NCBI RefSeq assembly: GCF_900107305.1
Contig: NZ_FNPL01000011.1
Coordinates: forward strand, 1-64,000
Direction of reading: 5' to 3'
Length of the DNA: 64,000 bases
Source of the DNA: Thermoactinomyces sp. DSM 45892
Lineage (GTDB): Bacteria; Bacillota; Bacilli; Thermoactinomycetales; Thermoactinomycetaceae
Within the stretch, counting starts at the first letter, position 1, and each line of letters begins with the position of its first letter. Below are positions 17,892 to 27,166 of the stretch, piece after piece. The position numbers and the translations under genes were made by a program. The notes beneath the pieces are model-generated. The model searched no databases and was not told where the DNA came from. It saw nothing but the letters and a program-made list of their open reading frames with translations.

Positions 17892-19118
17892 ATGGACCCT
17901 AGGCGAAAAGCAGCTCATGCAGTGATTCAAAAGCTAAATGAATCAGGCTACGAAGCATATTTAGTTGGAGGATGCGTGCGCGATCTGTTGCAAGGTCGCA
18001 TCCCAAACGATTATGATATAGCTACTTCGGCAACCCCTTCTGAAGTCCAAGCTCTGTTTGCTCGCTCTTTTGCGACGGGACTGGAGCATGGTACTATAAC
18101 AGTGCTGTGGGACCAGGAATCAGTAGAAGTAACTACATTTCGAACAGAAGGGGTTTATAAAGACCATCGCCGCCCAAGTGGAGTCCAGTTTGTACGCTCC
18201 TTACGAGATGATTTACAGCGTAGAGATTTTACGATGAATGCCATGGCGATGGATTTGGATGGAAATCTATATGACTATTTTGATGGGCGGATTGACCTAG
18301 AAAAAGGAATGATTCGTGCGGTGGGGACTGCGACGGAACGCTTTGGGGAAGATGCTTTGCGTATGATTCGAGCTGCTCGGTTTGCTGCTCAGTTTTCATT
18401 TTCGATTGATCCGCTTATCCAAGAAGCGATGGTGTACTGTAAGCAGGACGTGAAGCATCTGTCTGTCGAACGAATTATGACCGAGATGGAGAAGATCTTG
18501 GGAAGCCCTAGTCCGCACATCGGTTTTCAAGTGTTGTTACAGACTGAGCTCTTTTATCACATGCCTCCTTTACATCATTGGCAATGGGATCGGCAGAGAG
18601 TAGAAGAACGGCTTAATCGTATCCCCAGCCATTGCCAGCGTGCGGGGAAATGGGTTTGGTTCCTTCTAGCATTTGGCACTACTGCGGACTCAGTAAAAAG
18701 CAGAACCCGTGAATGTAAGTGTTCAAAAAAAGACTCCCAATACTTCCAGTCTATTATGGAGATCCTGACCGAATGGGAACGAGTAAAAGCGCCTGACGAG
18801 AAATGGATGAAGCAAGTTTTTCTCCGTTATGGATTGGAACCCGTTGTAGAGAGCTACTATATTCAGCAAGCGCTGTACCATGAGACGGGTTGTAAAATGG
18901 AGCAGTTGCGAGACTGGTGGGCGGAAATGCCAGTTAAAAGGGTAACAGATCTATCTATTCAGGGAAATGAATTAATTTCATACATAGAGAAGAAACCAGG
19001 TCCTTGGGTAAAGTGGGTCTTATCAGAGTTATGTCGCTTGGTTGTAGTGGGAGAGATTCCGAATCAAAAAGAAATTTTGTTGAAAGTAGGGGGCCAAATT
19101 GCCACAAAGTATTCGTGA
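17892..19118 (+). CDS. cca: CCA tRNA nucleotidyltransferase
   Basis: The 408-residue class II enzyme adds or repairs the 3' CCA of tRNAs. The head domain has YLVGGCVRDLLQG, the metal-binding DYDIATSATP, and RRDFTMNAMAMD; the neck has GEDALRMIRAARFAAQ. ATG 17892 lies about 8 bases after AAAGGGAG; GTG 17883 is less likely. The last 20 bases overlap the birA start, which suggests translational coupling, as in Bacillus where cca-birA are adjacent. Confidence 0.96.
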   Translation: MDPRRKAAHAVIQKLNESGYEAYLVGGCVRDLLQGRIPNDYDIATSATPSEVQALFARSFATGLEHGTITVLWDQESVEVTTFRTEGVYKDHRRPSGVQFVRSLRDDLQRRDFTMNAMAMDLDGNLYDYFDGRIDLEKGMIRAVGTATERFGEDALRMIRAARFAAQFSFSIDPLIQEAMVYCKQDVKHLSVERIMTEMEKILGSPSPHIGFQVLLQTELFYHMPPLHHWQWDRQRVEERLNRIPSHCQRAGKWVWFLLAFGTTADSVKSRTRECKCSKKDSQYFQSIMEILTEWERVKAPDEKWMKQVFLRYGLEPVVESYYIQQALYHETGCKMEQLRDWWAEMPVKRVTDLSIQGNELISYIEKKPGPWVKWVLSELCRLVVVGEIPNQKEILLKVGGQIATKYS

Positions 19119-20082
19119 TGAAATCTTGGCCGTATTATTGGATCGTCAGCCCCATTATCTATCGGGGGAGGAGTTAAGTCATCAAGTTGGAGTAAGTAGA
19201 GCGGCTATATGGAAGCACATGGAGGAACTGCGAGCTGGAGGATATGAGATCGAAGCGAAACCGCGCAGTGGTTATCGTCTGGTATACAGGCCAGATCGAG
19301 TTGCCCCAGAAGAAATCTATCCCCATCTACAAACCAACCGGTTTGGCCGTGAAATTCAATATCAGAATCAGACCCCATCTACGCAACTAATCGCGCATCA
19401 ATGGGCCAAGGAAGGCGCACAAGAAGGAGCTATTGTGGTTGCGGAAGAACAGATTGATGGCAAAGGTCGTTTAGGCCGTGTTTGGCATTCTCCACCTCGT
19501 ACAGGAGTCTGGATGAGCCTGATTTTACGCCCCCCCATCGCTTTACAAAATGCATACCATCTCACAATCTTAACATCCGTTGGAATTAAGCGTGGGATCG
19601 AACGAGTAACGGGCTTGGACATACAAATTAAATGGCCTAATGATTTGCTAATAGACGGGAAGAAGGTTTGTGGGGTCCTAACAGAGATTCGTGGAGAGCA
19701 AGACCGCATTCACTATGCCATCATTGGAATCGGAATGAATGTAAATACAAAAAAACAAGATTTCCCTAAAGAGATTTTAGATATCGCCACATCATTATCC
19801 ATCGAGTTAGGTGGAGATATCCACCGTGCCACATTAATCGCGGCTGTTTTAGAGGAACTGGAAGAGTGCTACGAGCGATATCTACAGGAGGGTTTTCAGG
19901 TGATTCAGCAAGAGTGGGAGCGAGGCGCCTATAAGATGGATCAACTGATTACTGTGCGAACACCCCAAGGGAATCATACAGGTATACTCAAAGGTTTATA
20001 TGACACAGGTGCATTAAAGTTACAAGTGGATCAAGGAACCATAGCAGTTTATTCTGCAGAAATCGATATAGAAAAATATTGA
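19099..20082 (+). CDS. birA: biotin--[acetyl-CoA-carboxylase] ligase / biotin repressor
   Basis: The 327-residue bifunctional protein has an N-terminal winged helix (LSGEELSHQVGVSRAAIWKHMEELRAGGYEIEA is split by eye into helix, turn and wing) and a ligase domain. The biotinyl-AMP loop reads GKGRLGR (consensus GRGRxGR) and the lysine-bearing stretch is IKWPNDLLIDGKKVCGVLTE. It biotinylates acetyl-CoA carboxylase and, as an adenylate-bound dimer, represses biotin genes. The TTG start at 19099 overlaps cca. GGGGG just upstream can serve as its binding site. Confidence 0.95.
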   Translation: MPQSIRDEILAVLLDRQPHYLSGEELSHQVGVSRAAIWKHMEELRAGGYEIEAKPRSGYRLVYRPDRVAPEEIYPHLQTNRFGREIQYQNQTPSTQLIAHQWAKEGAQEGAIVVAEEQIDGKGRLGRVWHSPPRTGVWMSLILRPPIALQNAYHLTILTSVGIKRGIERVTGLDIQIKWPNDLLIDGKKVCGVLTEIRGEQDRIHYAIIGIGMNVNTKKQDFPKEILDIATSLSIELGGDIHRATLIAAVLEELEECYERYLQEGFQVIQQEWERGAYKMDQLITVRTPQGNHTGILKGLYDTGALKLQVDQGTIAVYSAEIDIEKY

Positions 20083-20094
20083 GGGGAATAGCAA

Positions 20095-20961
20095 ATGAAG
20101 AACGTAACGATTCGTACGCTAGCCAAGATGAAGCGTGAACAGACTCCTATCGCGATGATTACTGCTTACGATTATCCAAGTTCTGTGTTGGTAGAAGAGG
20201 CCGGGGCGGATTTGATCCTAGTGGGTGATTCGCTGGGAATGGTGGTTCTCGGCTATGATTCCACGATTCCGGTAACATTGGAGGACATGATTCACCATAC
20301 GAAAGCAGTGACGCGCGGGGCCAAGAGGGCGATGGTGATTGCAGATCTCCCTTTCTTGGTTGCCCACCTATCACGGGATGAAGTATTAAAGGCCGCGGGT
20401 AGACTGATGCAAGAAGCACATGCATATGGAGTTAAGTTAGAAGGTGGCAGTGAAATAATCGGCCAGATTCAAACACTCGTACAAGCGGGGGTACCTGTGA
20501 TGGCCCATCTCGGCCTACAGCCACAGTCTGTGAATAAATTAGGTGGTTACCTCATACAAGGAAAAGATCCATCTTCTGCATTACATCTAGTTGAAGAGGC
20601 GAAGAGGGTAGAGGCGGCTGGTGCCTTTGCTCTTGTACTGGAATGTGTCCCCGAAGAATTAGCAAGGCAGATTCGGGATGAGATTTCGATCCCTGTAATT
20701 GGGATTGGTGCAGGGCGATATTGTGATGGTCAAGTTCTTGTCTTTCATGATGTGTTACAAATGAGTGGTGGCAACTTCAAGCCCTCGTTTGTCAAAACGT
20801 ATGCTGATGTGGGGGGACTGATTAAACAGGGGATTCGCTCTTATGTTGAAGAGGTAAAAGGACACCAATTTCCAGCTGAGGAACATGTATCTCAGCTATC
20901 CTCTGAGACTCAGCAACATCTCTATGGTAGTGGCCAGAAGGAGAAAGAAGGCATATCATGA
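20095..20961 (+). CDS. panB: 3-methyl-2-oxobutanoate hydroxymethyltransferase
   Basis: The 288-residue (beta/alpha)8 enzyme adds a hydroxymethyl group from methylene-tetrahydrofolate to ketoisovalerate, giving ketopantoate. Key regions are MITAYDYPSS, the metal-binding GDSLGMVVLGY, VMAHLGLQPQSVN, and the C-terminal GIGAGRYCDGQVLV. It lies 12 bases after birA. Its stop codon overlaps the panC start by four bases (ATGA), a sign of coupled translation. Confidence 0.97.
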   Translation: MKNVTIRTLAKMKREQTPIAMITAYDYPSSVLVEEAGADLILVGDSLGMVVLGYDSTIPVTLEDMIHHTKAVTRGAKRAMVIADLPFLVAHLSRDEVLKAAGRLMQEAHAYGVKLEGGSEIIGQIQTLVQAGVPVMAHLGLQPQSVNKLGGYLIQGKDPSSALHLVEEAKRVEAAGAFALVLECVPEELARQIRDEISIPVIGIGAGRYCDGQVLVFHDVLQMSGGNFKPSFVKTYADVGGLIKQGIRSYVEEVKGHQFPAEEHVSQLSSETQQHLYGSGQKEKEGIS

Positions 20962-21821
20962 GAGTGATTACAACTAAATCTGAACTAAGGGCCTCCATGC
21001 AATCGTCACGCATTTCTCGTAAAAAAATTGGATTTGTACCGACGATGGGGTATCTACATGAGGGTCACATAAGTTTAGTAAAACAAGCTAAACTAGAGTG
21101 TGATATAGTAGTTATGTCGATTTTTGTTAACCCACTACAATTTGGACCGAATGAAGATTTGGAACGTTATCCTCGTGATTTTGAGAGGGATTGTGAGTTA
21201 GCGAAAGAAGCAGGTGTTGACTATTTATTCCATCCTGATGTACCAGAGATGTACCCCGGTCAATCGTTAACCTATGTGCGAGTTGGCCAGATTACAGAAA
21301 AGCTATGTGGTGCCTCAAGGCCAGGTCATTTTGATGGTGTGGCTACCGTAGTAACAAAATTATTTCAGATTGTGCAACCAGACCGGGCGTATTTTGGGCT
21401 AAAAGATGCCCAACAAGTAGCTGTCATTGAACAAATGGTACGGGATTTGGATATTCCCGTGACGGTTGTTCCGTGTGAGATTATTCGTGAACCTGATGGA
21501 CTAGCATTAAGTTCGCGCAATGTGTTTTTAACTTCCGAACAACATCAACAGGCATTGATTTTGTCGAAAAGCCTCCAGATGGCAAAAGATAAATTAGCTT
21601 CTCATTTGTTTGAAAGTGCTGATCAAGTGAATCAATTTGTAATCCAGCAGATTCAAACGCAGTCTTTAGCTGAGATTGACTACGTCGATACTCTGCGATA
21701 TCCATCACTTGAGACCCCGAATTCTCTTACAGATGACCTACTCATCGCAGTCGCGGTACGTTTCGGCTCTACACGCCTGATTGATAATGTACTGGTCCGT
21801 CATAACAACAAGGAGTGTTAA
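20958..21821 (+). CDS. panC: pantothenate synthetase
   Basis: The 287-residue ATP-dependent ligase joins pantoate and beta-alanine. The nucleotide-binding PTMGYLHEGHISLV (HIGH-like) and the KDAQQ and SSRNVFL motifs are present. The ATG start overlaps the panB stop. The last gene, panD, starts three bases after its stop. Together they supply pantothenate, the substrate of CoaA encoded upstream and ultimately the phosphopantetheine of the carrier protein in the cluster downstream. Confidence 0.97.
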   Translation: MRVITTKSELRASMQSSRISRKKIGFVPTMGYLHEGHISLVKQAKLECDIVVMSIFVNPLQFGPNEDLERYPRDFERDCELAKEAGVDYLFHPDVPEMYPGQSLTYVRVGQITEKLCGASRPGHFDGVATVVTKLFQIVQPDRAYFGLKDAQQVAVIEQMVRDLDIPVTVVPCEIIREPDGLALSSRNVFLTSEQHQQALILSKSLQMAKDKLASHLFESADQVNQFVIQQIQTQSLAEIDYVDTLRYPSLETPNSLTDDLLIAVAVRFGSTRLIDNVLVRHNNKEC

Positions 21822-21824
21822 TCC

Positions 21825-22208
21825 ATGTTTCGTACGATGATGAAATCAAAAATACATCGTGCTACCGTAACAGAAGCAAATCTAAATTATGTAGGTAGTA
21901 TTACCATTGATGAGGATATTATGGATCGAGTTGATATCCTAGCAAATGAGAAAGTGCAGATCGTCAATAATAACAATGGAGCCCGTTTAGAAACATATGT
22001 CATCCCAGGTGAACGTGGTAGTGGGGTGCTGTGTCTAAATGGTGCGGCGGCTCGCCTCGTGCAACCGGGTGATACGGTTATTGTCATTGCTTATGCACTA
22101 ATGGACGATGCTACTTCTCGAAACTACCGACCGAAGATTGCCATCATGGATGAAGGTAATCAGATTTTACAAATGCTAGGTGAAGAAGTGCATGGTGTCA
22201 TTATCTAA
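21825..22208 (+). CDS. panD: aspartate 1-decarboxylase
   Basis: The 127-residue proenzyme self-cleaves at Gly-Ser to form a pyruvoyl group and makes beta-alanine from aspartate. The cleavage site is seen in NYVGSITID, about residues 24-25, and the active-site NGAAARL and [10 protein letters not shown] follow. It closes the pan operon and a strong terminator comes next. In B. subtilis dinG follows here; this window has a TPR gene instead. Confidence 0.97.
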   Translation: MFRTMMKSKIHRATVTEANLNYVGSITIDEDIMDRVDILANEKVQIVNNNNGARLETYVIPGERGSGVLCLNGAAARLVQPGDTVIVIAYALMDDATSRNYRPKIAIMDEGNQILQMLGEEVHGVII

Positions 22209-22213
22209 ATAGA

Positions 22214-22268
22214 AACCAACATAAACTCCCTAATTAATTGTTTAGGGGGTTTTTATGTTGGTTTTTTT
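22214..22268 (+). terminator. terminator after panBCD
   Basis: A long hairpin pairs AACCAACATAAA with TTTATGTTGGTT. After a 2-base bulge it continues with CTCCCTAA/TTTAGGGGG, and a T7 run follows. Confidence 0.92.
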
Positions 22269-22331
22269 GAATACATTTCTTTCATAAGGAGATACTCCAA
22301 ACATCAAGCATGAATGAGCGGAGGGAATTTT

Positions 22332-23708
22332 ATGTTTCAGCCACAATGGATCGAAATTGTAGAACAGACGTTGAAAGAGATTGAAACGAATTATCCTAAC
22401 AGCCCCTTGAAAGATCGACAAAAATGGAAAGGTCGTTTTCGTCAACTAAAAAAGTCATGTGATCAGTTACTGGAGTCATGGTCTGCTATTGAGGAGAGAG
22501 TGGCCCAACTAATTCATGAGCACCCAGAGCTTATAAGTGATGAAAAAGAGGTAGAAGAAGAGTTTTGGATTCATGAATCAGTGGTTCGTCAATTTAGACA
22601 AGGTCAAGGGTATTTTAACCTTACGATGTTTCATGAGGCAAAAGATTTGTTCCATCAAGTTGTCCATCAAGAGCCTGATTTTTTATTAGGACGTGTCTAT
22701 CTGGGATTATCGCAGTTTCATGCGGGTGAACTTGAAGAGTCTGCCAATCATTTTCATCTTGTGATCCGTACCACGACACAAGACGTATTTGTAGGATTTG
22801 CCACACATATGCTGGGATGTATAGAAGTGAAACAAGGGAATGATCAGCAGGCCATCAAGTATTTTCGTAAGGTAATTAGTATCATCCCAGATCACAGTGA
22901 CAGTTGGTTTAACTTAGGCACTTGTTATTACCGGATGGGTGAATATCATGAAGCGATCCCTCACTTTTATCATGCCTTAAACATAAATGAACACGACTGG
23001 GAATCGATGCACTACTTATCGAATTGTTACCGGCACTACCGTGAATGGGGAAGCGTTAATTTCTGGCGAATGGCTTCTTATGAGAAAACGCATCATCCGA
23101 TGGTGATGATTTCCATTGCTCATGATTATGAAGAGATGGGTGAACATGATAAAGCAATTGATTGGTACCGGAAATTAACTAGTAACCAGGAGCATCGATT
23201 TACGGCTTATCACGGGATTGCTTGGAATTTCTGGGCGAAGCATGATGCTAATTCTGCTTTGTTGTGGTTAAAGAAGGGCCTGACACTCGATCCTCGAAAC
23301 CCGAACTTGTTGTTTATGTTCGCATGGATCTCCTTCTTACAAGGAGAAGATGATAAAGTGGAAAAAGTTTTATCCTCTATCCCGATAGAAGCACAGAAGC
23401 AGCCAAATTGGATTGCCATGCGCTCCCGTCTCTCTACTAAAGCTGGAAAGACCCCAGAAGCCATACAAATAGCAGAAGAAATGATAGAGCAAGAGCAATC
23501 ATCCTCTCAAGCAATGGGACATTACCAAAAAGGGAGAGTTTTACTGGAGATGGGGCAGATCCCAGAAGCAATTGAACAATTTCAGGAAGCTCATTCCCGG
23601 TTGAAAAGCTGGAGGGACCCTATCTTTTATCAAGGAATTTGTCATTTGATTGAAGGTCGCTCTGATCTGATGCAACAATGTTGGAAAGAAATTTGCTTGT
23701 CATCCTAA
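22332..23708 (+). CDS. TPR-repeat protein, function unknown
   Basis: The 458-residue soluble protein consists of a helical N-terminus (about residues 1-95) and about nine degenerate TPR units. Clear ones are YLGLSQFHAGELEESANHF, the unit ending KQGNDQQAIKYFRKV, and NLGTCYYRMGEYHEAIPHF. Such solenoids bind partner proteins; no enzymatic motif is present. GCGGAGGG points to ATG 22332 rather than 22314. It lies after the panD terminator and 22 bases before ku, so the two may share a transcript. I cannot assign a family name. Confidence 0.8.
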   Translation: MFQPQWIEIVEQTLKEIETNYPNSPLKDRQKWKGRFRQLKKSCDQLLESWSAIEERVAQLIHEHPELISDEKEVEEEFWIHESVVRQFRQGQGYFNLTMFHEAKDLFHQVVHQEPDFLLGRVYLGLSQFHAGELEESANHFHLVIRTTTQDVFVGFATHMLGCIEVKQGNDQQAIKYFRKVISIIPDHSDSWFNLGTCYYRMGEYHEAIPHFYHALNINEHDWESMHYLSNCYRHYREWGSVNFWRMASYEKTHHPMVMISIAHDYEEMGEHDKAIDWYRKLTSNQEHRFTAYHGIAWNFWAKHDANSALLWLKKGLTLDPRNPNLLFMFAWISFLQGEDDKVEKVLSSIPIEAQKQPNWIAMRSRLSTKAGKTPEAIQIAEEMIEQEQSSSQAMGHYQKGRVLLEMGQIPEAIEQFQEAHSRLKSWRDPIFYQGICHLIEGRSDLMQQCWKEICLSS

Positions 23709-23730
23709 TGATAGATGGGGGTAGAAGATC

Positions 23731-24612
23731 GTGCATACGATGTGGAAAGGATCGATTAGCTTCGGCCTGGTAAATATACCGGTTAAAATGTTTGCGGCGA
23801 CGGAAGAGAAGAATGTTAAGTTTCGATACCTTCATAGCAAGTGTCAAACGCCCATTCAAACCGTACGCACTTGCCCACAATGTCAAGAGGAAGTTCCGTG
23901 GGGCGAAGTAGTAAAGGGCTTTGAATATGCAGATGGGAAGTTTGTGGTGATGGACGATGAAGAGATGGCTGCGCTGCTGCCTGATGCTAATAAAGCGATA
24001 GAGATTCTCGATTTTGTCGATCTAGATCAGATCGATCCCATCTACTTTCAAAAGACTTACTATCTAGGCTCTCAAGACCAAAATAATAAAGCGTATGCCT
24101 TACTTAGGGAAGCGCTAAAAGAGTCGAACAAGATTGGTGTGGCCCAGATAACGCTTCGTTCCAAGCGCTCATTAGCGGTGATAAGGGTTTATCAAAATTG
24201 CTTGGTTATGGAGACGGTTCATTATCCGGATGAGGTTCGTGATGTGGGCATGGTTCCCGGTGTTCCGGACGCAGTGGAACTACCTGAAAAAGAGCTCCAG
24301 ATGGCAAAGCAACTAATTGAGAACTTGACTACTGAGTTTAACCCTGAAAAATACCACGATGAATATCGTCAAGCCGTGCAAAATGCAATCGAGAAGAAAA
24401 TTACAGGTCAAGAAGTAGTAGAAGCTCCGGCGCGTCGTCCTGAAAAAGTAATCGATTTGATGGAAGCTCTGCGAGCTAGTCTCGAAGCAACTACTTCAAA
24501 TAAAGTATTGGAAACACCCACAGAACCCTCTAAGAAGAAAATAACCAAGAAAAAAACAGATAATCCACCCAAAAAAACTACAAAAAAAATACAGAAAAAC
24601 AAAGAAGCCTAA
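23731..24612 (+). CDS. ku: non-homologous end-joining protein Ku
   Basis: The 293-residue protein has the bacterial Ku start MHTMWKGSISFGLVNIPVKM and runs through the DNA-encircling beta-barrel (FVDLDQIDPIYFQKTYYLG, then GVAQITLRSKRSLAVIR). It binds double-strand DNA ends and recruits LigD. The last 60 residues are rich in Lys, Thr and Pro, a basic tail that in other bacterial Ku proteins helps DNA binding and threading. The start is GTG at 23731, matching the family N-terminus. No ligD is in the window, so its partner must lie elsewhere. Confidence 0.95.
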   Translation: MHTMWKGSISFGLVNIPVKMFAATEEKNVKFRYLHSKCQTPIQTVRTCPQCQEEVPWGEVVKGFEYADGKFVVMDDEEMAALLPDANKAIEILDFVDLDQIDPIYFQKTYYLGSQDQNNKAYALLREALKESNKIGVAQITLRSKRSLAVIRVYQNCLVMETVHYPDEVRDVGMVPGVPDAVELPEKELQMAKQLIENLTTEFNPEKYHDEYRQAVQNAIEKKITGQEVVEAPARRPEKVIDLMEALRASLEATTSNKVLETPTEPSKKKITKKKTDNPPKKTTKKIQKNKEA

Positions 24613-24619
24613 TTTATTA

Positions 24620-24655
24620 ACAAAACCCCAATTTATTCTGGGGGTTTTTGTTTTA
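24620..24655 (+). terminator. terminator after ku
   Basis: CAAAACCCC pairs with GGGGTTTTTG, followed by a T-rich stretch. The next 285 bases up to the ABC gene are AT-rich and non-coding. Confidence 0.85.
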
Positions 24656-24727
24656 TAATTTAATTATTCTTTATATAAAAAAATTTACCATCTAATAAAC
24701 TAGCCATATTTTCCTATTATTTACTAC

Positions 24728-24755
24728 TTGACGGCTATAATATGATTCCTATACC
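24728..24755 (+). promoter_or_regulatory. candidate promoter of the ABC/biosynthetic cluster
   Basis: TTGACG at 24728-24733 and TATACC at 24750-24755 have a 16-base spacer. A leader of about 180 bases would separate it from the first gene. Fit to sigma-A is fair only, and AT richness makes chance matches likely. Confidence 0.3.
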
Positions 24756-24941
24756 ATGACACTTAAATAGTTTTTCAATTTGTGTGGTCATTTTTATTTG
24801 AATATTTATTAGCAGCTACCAATTTCTGATTTATTTAATTTTTTCCTGTATCTGGAATACGGTTTAGGGAAATAGAATAGGGAGGTGAATGGTCTAGGAG
24901 TATAGGTATTCCAAATCACGCTTGATAAAGGAGGCCTTCAC

Positions 24942-25889
24942 TTGTCTACAAGGGATGTTTTAATTTCTACATATGGTTTAACTAAAAAATTTGATTCATT
25001 TACTGCAGTAAATGAGGTCGATTTAGATATTTATGAGGGTGAAGTCTTAGGATTGCTTGGACCTAATGGGGCTGGTAAGACTACACTCATCTCTATGCTG
25101 ACAACGGTTTTGCCGCCTGACGAGGGTTCAGCCACTGTATGCGGATATGACTTGTTGAAGGATAGTGCGAAAGTAAAGCAGAAAGTGAGCCTTGTTCCTC
25201 AAGATCTTGCCCTTTATCTTACGCTAACCGCAGAGGAAAACCTCTCATTCTTTGCTAATTTATACGGTTTAAAAGGCAGAGAGAAGAGATCACGAATCAA
25301 AGAAGTGTTAAAAATTGCTCAATTAGAGGATTTGGCTAGCCGTAAAGTAGGTGCTTATTCGGGTGGAATGAAACGGCGTTTAAATTTAGCGATTGGTTTA
25401 CTAAATCGTCCGAAAGTATTATTTTTGGATGAACCGACTGTGGGAGTAGACCCTCAATCACGGAATCATATATTTAATTCGATTCAATACTTGGTAAAAG
25501 AGTTCCAGATGACAGTGATTTATACGACCCACTACATGGAGGAAGCCCAAGAACTTTGTGATCGTGTTGCTATTTATGATAAAGGCAAGATATTGGATTT
25601 AGAAGAAACAGACACCTTGCTCCAAAAATACGGGGACAAGCAGTTGGTACTCGATTTTAAGTCGATCCCCGATTGGTTGGTCCAGCATATCTCTTCCTTG
25701 CCATATGTTGATTCTCATCATGTGATCGATAACAAACTGATCATTCATTCTTTCAATCTCTTAGAGGTTACGGAGTCGGTCTTAGGATGGATTCGTACGA
25801 ACCAGATACCAGTTGAATCTTTTAACGTTCACGAGTCTGATCTAGAGAGTGTATTTCTAAAATTAACAGGCAAAAAACTACGTGATTAG
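24942..25889 (+). CDS. ABC transporter ATP-binding protein (DrrA-like)
   Basis: The 315-residue ATPase has Walker [10 protein letters not shown], the Q-loop in [10 protein letters not shown], signature SGGMKRR, Walker [13 protein letters not shown] and the H-loop histidine in TTHYMEEA. The 80-residue C-terminal extension is typical of drug and antibiotic exporters of the DrrA type. The start is TTG at 24942, 7 bases after AAAGGAGG. It pairs with the permease 17 bases downstream and heads the fatty-acid/polyketide-like cluster, so it probably exports the product or protects the cell from it. Confidence 0.92.
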   Translation: MSTRDVLISTYGLTKKFDSFTAVNEVDLDIYEGEVLGLLGPNGAGKTTLISMLTTVLPPDEGSATVCGYDLLKDSAKVKQKVSLVPQDLALYLTLTAEENLSFFANLYGLKGREKRSRIKEVLKIAQLEDLASRKVGAYSGGMKRRLNLAIGLLNRPKVLFLDEPTVGVDPQSRNHIFNSIQYLVKEFQMTVIYTTHYMEEAQELCDRVAIYDKGKILDLEETDTLLQKYGDKQLVLDFKSIPDWLVQHISSLPYVDSHHVIDNKLIIHSFNLLEVTESVLGWIRTNQIPVESFNVHESDLESVFLKLTGKKLRD

Positions 25890-25906
25890 ATGTGGAGGGA
25901 TTTCAC

Positions 25907-27148
25907 TTGAGTATATGGCATATAGCAAGAAAAGATTTACAAATCTTGATTCGTGATATTTGGGGATTAGCTTACTTATTTTTGGCTCCTATCATTATCA
26001 TTGCGATTGCTAGTGTTGCTCTGTCGGGGGTATATGGTGGTCCTACCGAAAAGTTTAAGATACCGGTTGTGGTTGAAGATAGTGGACAAGCGGCGAAGGA
26101 TATGGTAGAGGCATTAAACAAAGAAAAAGCTTTGGATTTGATGCTTACTTATAAAAAAGATGGAAAAGAACAGCCGATGACTAGGAGCGAAGCAGAGGAA
26201 TTAGTGAAAGATAAGAAGGCTGCAATTGTGATTCCTAAAGGATTTTCAAAGGCTGTAGGTGAAGGGAAAGGGGCTAGTGTTGAGGTTATCCAAAATCCAG
26301 CAGATCAAGTGATTCCGGGTGTGATAAAGAATGTGGTATCGGAATATACGTCTAGATTGTCGACTGCGATCGTTGCAAATCAGGTTGGGGCCCAGTCTAT
26401 ACAAAATTTTGCTAGTGTTGTGGGACAAAAGCATAATCTAAAATTGGATCCTACTTCAGAAATTTCTAAAGTACAAGATTATGTTAAGCCTTATACAGAA
26501 AAGCCCCCAATTGAAGTGAAAACAAAAAGTTTGGAAAAGAGTAAAGGAAGTACAGCAACTCCATTTGATTACAACGTACCCGGATATGCGGTTATGTTTG
26601 TCCTTTTCGGTGCGAGTTCTGCCGCTTCGGCATTACTTGAAGAACGAGAGAATGGAACATTACGTAAATTAAAAACATTACCAATTTCGAATCAATCTAT
26701 TCTCTTAGGTAAAATGCTTTCTAGTTTTATGACAGCAACATTCCAATGTCTTGTTTTATTTACGGTTGGTTATCTCGTTTTCGACATGAATCTAGGAAAC
26801 AGCATCCTTGGATTGTTATTGATGATGATCAGTACCGCATTTGCCGCAACAGGATTGGCCATGCTACTGGCGGCATTTTGTAAAACACGCTCGCAAGCAA
26901 GCGGTATTTCGCTTTTAGTGGTTCTTTCGATGTCGGCGTTGGGCGGGTCTTGGTGGCCATTATCAATCGTACCAGAATGGTTGCAGAAGTTTGCTCACGT
27001 TACCTTGACAGCTTGGTCAACGGGTGGCTTTAGTGATTTGTTGGTCTACGGAGGAGGTTTGGTGGACATTCTTCTTCCAGCAGGTGTATTACTCGGTATG
27101 GGCTTATTATTCCTCACCATTGCAATCCAACGTTTTCGCTTTGAATAA
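25907..27148 (+). CDS. ABC-2 type transporter permease
   Basis: The 413-residue membrane protein has one N-terminal helix (LAYLFLAPIIIIAIASVAL), a long outside domain of about 175 residues, and five C-terminal helices beginning at YAVMFVLFGASSAASALLEERENGT. That stretch is the hallmark of the ABC-2 (YhaP/DrrB-like) family. GGAGGG before TTG 25907 decides the start over the in-frame GTG at 25892. It works with the preceding ATPase. The fabD-like gene starts 18 bases later, which argues for one transcript and a functional link. Confidence 0.9.
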   Translation: MSIWHIARKDLQILIRDIWGLAYLFLAPIIIIAIASVALSGVYGGPTEKFKIPVVVEDSGQAAKDMVEALNKEKALDLMLTYKKDGKEQPMTRSEAEELVKDKKAAIVIPKGFSKAVGEGKGASVEVIQNPADQVIPGVIKNVVSEYTSRLSTAIVANQVGAQSIQNFASVVGQKHNLKLDPTSEISKVQDYVKPYTEKPPIEVKTKSLEKSKGSTATPFDYNVPGYAVMFVLFGASSAASALLEERENGTLRKLKTLPISNQSILLGKMLSSFMTATFQCLVLFTVGYLVFDMNLGNSILGLLLMMISTAFAATGLAMLLAAFCKTRSQASGISLLVVLSMSALGGSWWPLSIVPEWLQKFAHVTLTAWSTGGFSDLLVYGGGLVDILLPAGVLLGMGLLFLTIAIQRFRFE

Positions 27149-27166
27149 CCGATTAGGAGGTGGAAG

